Positions 5,007-10,036 of a stretch of DNA of 10,036 nt are shown in pieces. How positions within the stretch are numbered: position 1 is the first letter of the stretch; each line of letters starts with the position of its first letter. The notes beneath the pieces are model-generated. The model was not told the origin of the DNA and did no database searches. It saw only the letters and a list, made by a program, of their open reading frames with translations. The translations under genes and the position numbers were made by a program. This DNA comes from Lichenicoccus sp964245755 (GTDB taxonomy: Bacteria > Pseudomonadota > Alphaproteobacteria > Acetobacterales > Acetobacteraceae): assembly GCA_964245755.1 (NCBI GenBank), contig CAXTNV010000122.1, positions 1 to 10,036 of the forward strand. The letters run 5' to 3'.

Positions 5007-7276
5007 ATGACCCGCTTTGTCTTCTCGAACCTGAACGCGGACGGAACCGACGATCTCTATTCGACCGACGGCACCGCCGGCGGCACCACGGACCTGCAGG
5101 CGGATCGGTATGGCTTCCTGCCCGCGGGCTCCGTGCCGCCCGATTTCCTGACGCTCGGCAACGACGTCCTGTTCGTCGGCACCGGCCAGACCATCGCCGG
5201 CGACCTCAACGTGATCTATCGCAGCGACGGCACCGCGATCGGCACCTCGGATGCACTCGTATCGGGTATCGGAGGCACCCTGTCGCCGAGTGGCTTGTGG
5301 GCGGTCGGCGACAGGGTGCTCACGTCGGGGGCCACCGCGACCGGCGTGCAGGGGCTCTACGCGAGCGGCGACGGGGTGACGTTCAACGAGATCGAGGTCG
5401 GTGTCGGCGTGGGCCCGAGCGGCATCGTCGTCTCGGGCGGCGTCGGCTATTTCGGTGCCGTGGATGACAGCGGCCATAGCCTCGGCCTCTGGCGCACCGA
5501 CGGCACCGCCGCCGGCACCGCAAGCGTCGCCACGCAACCGGTCAGTCCCTATGGCTTCGCCAGCGCCGGCAAGACCACGGTGTTCACTGCCGCAGCCGGT
5601 ATCGCGACCACGCTGTGGGTGACGGACGGGACCGCAAGCGGAACCAGCCCGCTGCAGGTCCCGGCGCTGGCCAACGCCTACGCCGAGAGCTCCCTGGTCT
5701 CGCTGGGCAGCAAGGTGCTGTTCACGGTCAGCAGCGCGCCGGACGCGCTGGACGCAGCGACCCTGTGGGCCACCGACGGCACCGTGGGCGGCACCACCGC
5801 GCTCTCGGATCTCACCGGCGTCTCGCTCGCGGCGTCGGACGTGCTCGCCGGCCTGAACAAGGCGGTGTTCGCGGTCGGATCGACGCCCTACATCACCGAC
5901 GGCACCGCCGCGGGAACCACGCAGATCCCGACGCCCGCGCAGCAGGTCCAGCAGTTCGTGACGCTGGGCCACGACGTGATCTATCTCGGGACCGTCGACG
6001 GCGCCGTCTCGCTGTTCGCCTACGACGCGGGATCGGGCAGCACGACGCAGATCACGCTGCCCAGCGTGAACCTCGCCGGCAGCACCCTCAGCGTGGTCGG
6101 AAGCCAGGTGATCTTCGCCGCCGCCGATCCCTCCGGCACCGAGGCATTCTTCTCGACCGACGGCACCCAGGCGGGAACCGAGGAACTGACGCTTCCCGCC
6201 GGCGTGACGCTCAGGCCGGACAGCCCGCCCTTCATCGCGAGCCTGCCGACGCAGGCGCCGGCGCCGCCGCCGGGAACCGTGGTGACGCTGGGCGGCGGCG
6301 CGCAGAACTACGTCGCTGTCGCCGGCACCACGGTGCTCGCCGGCAGCGGCGACGACACCATCACCGCGGCCGCCGGACAGGTGACGGTCGTCGGCAGCGC
6401 CGGATCGCTGGCCTTCCTCGGCGGCTCGGGTGCCAGTTCCGTCACCGGCGGCGCCGGCTCCAGCACGATCTTCGGCGGCTCCGGCGGCGGCTACTTCGAC
6501 GGCGNNNNNNNNNNGTGCTGGTCTCGCAAGGCGCCAGCGGCGCCAACACCAGCCTGACCGGCGGCGGTGCGGGCGACCAGCTCTTCGGTTCTGCCAGCGG
6601 CAACGACGTGCTGGTCGCGGGTTCCGGACGCGACTCGATCCTCGGCGGCAGCGGCCACACCACCATCCAGGGCGGCTCCACGGCCAGCGTCGTGTTCACC
6701 AGCGGCGGCTCGTCGGTCGTGTTCGGAGGCACCGGCGGGGGCGACACCATCGTCGGCGGCAGCGGCAGCCTCGACGTCGAGGCGCAGAAGGGAGACGCGA
6801 TCTTCGGCGGCGGCGGCGCCCTGAACGTCACCGGCAGCACGAGCGGCGCGGACTCCATCATCGGCGGCTCGGGCGCGCTGATCGTAGACGGCCAAGGAGC
6901 GAACATGCTGGTGGTCGCCGGAAGCACGAACTCGAACATCCAGGTGGGCAACGGCGCCAGCCTGATCTTCGCGGGCTCGGGCAGCAGCACGGTGACCGGC
7001 GGCGCGGGCTCGCTGCAGATGCTGCTAGGTTCGGGCGCCAGCAGCGTCAGCGAAGGCACGGGCCCCGCGACCTACGACGTCGTGAAGGGTGCCGCCGGCG
7101 GTGCCGACGTGCTCGACGGGTTCCGCCCCGGTACCGACCAGATCCGGCTGTACGGCTACCAGCCCTCCGACCTCAAGGTGACGAGCAGCGGCGGCTCCAG
7201 CCAAGTCACCCTCGCCGACGGCACCAGGATTGACGTGGTCGGCGTGGCCAACCTGGGCACGAGCATCATCGTCTAG
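5007..7276 (+). CDS. Large secreted or surface repeat protein: ELWxxDGTxxGT-type repeats plus RTX-like beta-roll, interrupted by an assembly gap
   Basis: I read one gene across the N-run at 6505-6514. Before the gap there are 499 codons in one frame; after it, 253 codons in another frame run to a TAG. Both sides carry the same Gly/Ser-rich repeats, so the frame change is attributed to the arbitrary gap length. Residues 15-393 hold about nine units of the (L/I)(W/Y)xxDGTxxGT type; residues 411-424 are a Pro/Ala linker; from about 437 onward come GGSG/GGAG beta-roll repeats like hemolysin-type RTX repeats but with few Asp. The C-terminus has DVLDGFRPGTDQIRLYGY and ends in small and hydrophobic residues. 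No N-terminal signal peptide is visible, which suits type I secretion with a C-terminal signal, although no type I exporter is seen here. ATG 5007 has GGGAGG (4996-5001) 5 bases upstream. Function is unknown; an adhesin or matrix role is inference. Confidence 0.8.
5052..6185 (+). repeat. About nine ELWxxDGTxxGT-type protein repeats (propeller-like)
   Basis: Clear cores are LYSTDGTAGGT, IYRSDGTAIGT, LWRTDGTAAGT, LWVTDGTASGT, LWATDGTVGGT, PYITDGTAAGT and FFSTDGTQAGT. Degenerate units are LYASGDG (about residue 118) and LFAYDAGSGST (about 336). The Asp of successive cores falls near residues 21, 74, 122, 165, 208, 257, 298, 340 and 385, a period of 41-53 residues. Each unit has beta-strand-like segments such as GNDVLFVGTG or GSKVLFTVSS before the core, as expected of beta-propeller blades. 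The fold is inferred. Confidence 0.75.
6298..7065 (+). repeat. Gly/Ser-rich beta-roll (RTX-like, Asp-poor) repeats
   Basis: Nonapeptide-like units such as AGSGDDTIT, GGSGASSVT, GGAGSSTIF, AGSGRDSIL, GGTGGGDTIV and GGAGSLQML recur on both sides of the N-run. Canonical calcium-binding RTX units are GGxGxDxxx. Here the Asp is usually replaced by Ser, Gly or Thr, so only a few turns could bind calcium and the solenoid may be largely structural. Confidence 0.75.
6505..6514. other. Assembly gap (10 N) inside the repeat protein
   Basis: Ten N separate FDG on the left from VLVSQGASG on the right. The left frame (codons starting at 6501, 6504) and the right frame (codons starting at 6515) join only if the true missing length leaves remainder 2 on division by 3; 10 leaves remainder 1. 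The gap is thus a scaffold placeholder and the frameshift it implies is not evidence of a pseudogene. Confidence 0.95.
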
Positions 7277-7278
7277 CG

Positions 7279-7315
7279 CGGGTCCGCGGCTCCGCTTTGG
7301 CGGCTGCTTGACCCG
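7279..7315. terminator. Possible bidirectional terminator hairpin between convergent genes
   Basis: CGGGTC (7279-7284) pairs with GACCCG (7310-7315). Inside it, GC (7289-7290) pairs with GC (7306-7307), and CCGC (7292-7295) pairs with GCGG (7300-7303) around a TTTG loop. The structure lies in the 61-base gap between the repeat-protein stop and the stop of the opposing ABC ATPase gene, where a shared terminator would be expected. The stem has interior loops and no T-run. Confidence 0.4.
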
Positions 7316-7337
7316 ACGGACATTCTGGCCGCGCTGC

Positions 7338-8114
<777 letters not shown>

Positions 8115-8118
8115 CGCC

Positions 8119-8976
8119 TCAGACCCAGTAGGCGAGGCGCGCGCGCACGCGGGTGAACAGGACCGCCGTCACGCCGCACAGCACGGCGCTGAAGCCGATC
8201 GCGCCCCACACCACCTCCGGCGTCAGCACGCCGCCGAGCAGCGGCCGACGCACGATCTCGAGCAGGTCGTAGAACGGATTGAGCGGCAGGAAGCGCTGGC
8301 CGTGCCGCATCAGCTCCGGCTTCCAGATGATCGGGGTGATGAAGAACACGATCTGCAGCAGGCTGCCGATGATCGGCGCGATGTCGCGGAAGCGCGCGCC
8401 GAGCGCCCCGAACAGGATGCAGGCGGCGATCCCGTCCAGCAGCCACAGCGCCAAGCCGGGCACGATCTGCAGCATGGCCACACCCGGCCAGACCCGGAAC
8501 AGCGTGAACACCACCAGGATCACCACCACATTGTGCAGCAGCGCCAGCAGGTTGCGGATCACCACGCGCGCCGCATAGACGGTGAACGGCATCCGGATCG
8601 CGCGGATCATGCCTTCCGACTGGGTGAAGCACCCCGTGGAGTCGTTGATCATCCCCGAGATGAAGCCCCACAGCACCAGCGACAGCGACAGGAAGGGCAG
8701 GTAGTCGTGCAGGTTCATCCTGAACAGGTAGGCGTAGATCGCGCCCATCGAGGCCACCATCACCGCGGTCGAGGCGGTGAGCCAGAACGGTCCGAGCACG
8801 GAACCACGGTAGCGCAGCTTCACGTCGAGCCAGCCGAGCGTCCAGCACAGGCGCCACAGCGCGAGGCTGCCGCGCAGGTCCGCGCCGGCATGACGCAGAC
8901 GCCCCGCCGCGGTCTCCGGGAACAGGTCGAGCAGTGGCTCGCGGGTGCGTTCGGCGGTGGGAAGTGTCACGTTCAT
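8119..8976 (-). CDS. Polysaccharide ABC exporter, ABC-2 type permease (Wzm/KpsM type)
   Basis: This inner-membrane channel subunit of the exporter has 285 residues, normal for the family. An amphipathic N-terminal region with the family motif RYRGSVLGPFW (55-65) precedes about six hydrophobic segments, near residues 62-85, 92-110, 138-161, 168-193, 199-217 and 256-274. The cytoplasmic loop ARFRDI (194-199) and NPFYDLLEIVRRPLLGG (233-249) are typical of ABC-2 transporters of O-antigen, capsule or teichoic acid. It is the first gene of a two-gene operon. The ribosome-binding site is weak: AGGA ends 7 bases before the ATG and lies within a large inverted repeat (8980-9017). It is divergent from the manganese catalase gene with 166 bases between starts. 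Confidence 0.92.
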   Translation of the reverse strand: MNVTLPTAERTREPLLDLFPETAAGRLRHAGADLRGSLALWRLCWTLGWLDVKLRYRGSVLGPFWLTASTAVMVASMGAIYAYLFRMNLHDYLPFLSLSLVLWGFISGMINDSTGCFTQSEGMIRAIRMPFTVYAARVVIRNLLALLHNVVVILVVFTLFRVWPGVAMLQIVPGLALWLLDGIAACILFGALGARFRDIAPIIGSLLQIVFFITPIIWKPELMRHGQRFLPLNPFYDLLEIVRRPLLGGVLTPEVVWGAIGFSAVLCGVTAVLFTRVRARLAYWV

Positions 8977-8979
8977 GGC

Positions 8980-9017
8980 GGCATCCTACCCGAGCCCAGC
9001 GACAAGGGGAGGATGCC
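8980..9017 (-). promoter_or_regulatory. Inverted repeat enclosing the ribosome-binding site of the permease gene
   Basis: On the + strand, GGCATCCTaCCC (8980-8991) is mirrored by GGGgAGGATGCC (9006-9017): 12-bp arms with one mismatch and a 14-base loop. In the permease mRNA the second arm ends 3 bases before the ATG and contains the only Shine-Dalgarno-like AGGA. The structure could be a translation-limiting hairpin, or a dyad operator for a repressor if it acts as DNA. Confidence 0.5.
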
Positions 9018-9046
9018 CGTAGCGCATTCTTGACCGTCCACCACGG

Positions 9047-9065
9047 GGCGGCGCTCCCGGCCGCC
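9047..9065. repeat. Short GC inverted repeat in the divergent intergenic region
   Basis: GGCGGC (9047-9052) and GCCGCC (9060-9065) are separated by 7 bases, about 80 bases before the manganese catalase start. It may be an operator or incidental. No convincing promoter hexamers could be assigned in 8977-9142. Confidence 0.2.
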
Positions 9066-9142
9066 GCGCAACCGCAGCGGGCACCGACCGTTGGCGGCTC
9101 GGGATATCGTTCTCACAGCCTCAATGCCACGGGAAAAACCTT

Positions 9143-10036
9143 ATGTTCATGCGCATCGACAAGCTCCAGGCGGAACTGCCGGAGCCCAAGAAGCCGGAGC
9201 CGAACGCCGCCGCTGCCTTGCAGGAGCTGCTGGGAGGCAAGTACGGCGAGATGTCGACGCTCGGCAACTACATGTTCCAGAGCTTCAACTTCCGCAACAA
9301 GTCGAAGCTGCGGCCATTCTACAGCCTGGTGTCCAGCATCTTTGCCGAGGAGCTCGGCCATGTGGAGCTGGTCAGCACCGGCGTATCGATGCTGAACTCC
9401 GGGCCCGGCAATCCCGAGGAGGATGTCGACATCTCCAAGACGCCGTTCGAGGCGATGCAGGACATTCGCCTGGCTGGCAGCTTCCTCAGCAACGGCGGCG
9501 GCGCCATGCCGATGAACTCCAACGCCGCGTCCTGGAACATGGACATGGTGACCACCACCGGTAACCTGATCATCGACCTGCTGCACAACTTCCACCTCGA
9601 GTGCGGCGCGCGTATCCACAAGCTGCGCGTCTATGAGACGATGACCGAGCCGACCGGCCGCGAGGTTTGCGGTTACCTGCTGGTGCGCGGCTCGGTGCAT
9701 GCTCACGCCTACGCGCTGGCGCTGAAGAAGCTCACCGGCGTGCAGATCGAGAAGATGCTGCCGACTCCGAACATCGATCTCAGCCGCGTGCCCGAGTGCC
9801 AGAAGTACCTCGACGAGGGCAGCCACCGGCGGTTGTATCGCTTCAGCCCGACCGACTATCACGAGGCCTCCGGCGTGTGGTCGAACGACGAGGTCGCACT
9901 TCCCGGCGATCCGCCGGGAAACCTCGAGCTGGTCGACGGACACCCGCAGGGCGGCAAGATCCCCGAGCTCGAGGGCAACTACGGCGCCTTCGCGCCGGAC
10001 TACGCGCCGCAGGAGATCTTCGAGATCGCCAGCAAG
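9143..10036 (+). CDS. Manganese catalase (3' end outside window)
   Basis: This non-haem catalase disproportionates hydrogen peroxide at a dimanganese centre in a four-helix bundle, normally as a cytosolic hexamer. The 298 visible codons match the Thermus-type family from the first residues (MFMRIDKLQAELPEPK) onward. All five metal ligands can be placed: Glu36 (GGKYGEMST), Glu70 and His73 (AEELGH), Glu153 (NFHLECGAR) and His186 (RGSVHAHAY). The conserved LLHNF (146-150) and RLYRFSPTDY (230-239) are also present. The family is about 300 residues long and the Thermus enzyme continues only a few residues past the EIAxK motif seen at the window edge, so only the last few codons are missing. ATG 9143 is favoured over 9149 because family members begin MFxRIDxLQ; its ribosome-binding site is weak (GGGA at 9131-9134). 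The gene is divergent from the ABC exporter operon and has its own promoter region. Confidence 0.96.
   Translation, partial: MFMRIDKLQAELPEPKKPEPNAAAALQELLGGKYGEMSTLGNYMFQSFNFRNKSKLRPFYSLVSSIFAEELGHVELVSTGVSMLNSGPGNPEEDVDISKTPFEAMQDIRLAGSFLSNGGGAMPMNSNAASWNMDMVTTTGNLIIDLLHNFHLECGARIHKLRVYETMTEPTGREVCGYLLVRGSVHAHAYALALKKLTGVQIEKMLPTPNIDLSRVPECQKYLDEGSHRRLYRFSPTDYHEASGVWSNDEVALPGDPPGNLELVDGHPQGGKIPELEGNYGAFAPDYAPQEIFEIASK

Noticed and set aside
6298..7065. CRISPR-like or satellite DNA repeats
   Set aside because: The repetition is in protein sequence (GGSG-type units) with varied codons and no constant-length spacers, so it is coding repeat rather than CRISPR.
5007..7276. Repeat protein as a frameshifted pseudogene
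   Set aside because: The frame change coincides exactly with an artificial 10-N gap. Both sides are long, open and of the same repeat type, so an assembly artefact is the simpler explanation.

Overview
This is a GC-rich bacterial chromosome segment. It has strong third-position GC bias, long antisense shadow frames, and a gyrA-coaD-cyclophilin-tRNA-Lys order. Together with a C-terminal LYGY-type repeat protein, this fits an alphaproteobacterium, most likely of the acetic-acid-bacteria group (Acetobacteraceae). That placement is inference from gene content and style, not a database result.

Bases 1-2389 are housekeeping. They hold the C-terminal half of DNA gyrase subunit A, phosphopantetheine adenylyltransferase (coaD, overlapping the gyrA stop), a small cytosolic cyclophilin, and a tRNA-Lys(TTT) that starts 12 bases after the cyclophilin stop. 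All lie on the + strand at very short spacing and look like one transcription unit.

Bases 2390-4803 form a probable redox module. An AraC-family activator with an N-terminal cupin domain resembles RclR and has cysteines near the positions RclR uses to sense oxidants. After a 282-base spacer comes a small haem catalase-fold protein that keeps the distal His/Asn and proximal Arg/Tyr. The spacer holds a hairpin and a repeated palindromic 8-mer.

Bases 4804-7276 hold a two-part repeat protein with no signal peptide. Its N-terminal half has about nine units of the ELWxxDGTxxGT type (propeller-like), then a Pro-rich hinge, then Gly/Ser-rich, Asp-poor RTX-like beta-roll repeats. A 10-N assembly gap lies inside the beta-roll part and shifts the apparent reading frame. 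I read both sides as one gene.

Bases 7338-8976 (- strand) encode a two-gene Wzm/Wzt (KpsM/KpsT)-type polysaccharide ABC exporter, permease first and ATPase second, convergent with the repeat protein. A 12-bp-arm inverted repeat sits directly before the permease start and includes its weak ribosome-binding site. Divergently, 9143-10036 encodes a dimanganese catalase with all five metal ligands; the window ends a few codons before its expected stop.

No CRISPR array, insertion sequence, phage gene or recognisable defence system is visible. The less ordinary parts are the regulator/catalase-like pair, the propeller plus beta-roll protein, and the hairpin in front of the exporter operon.
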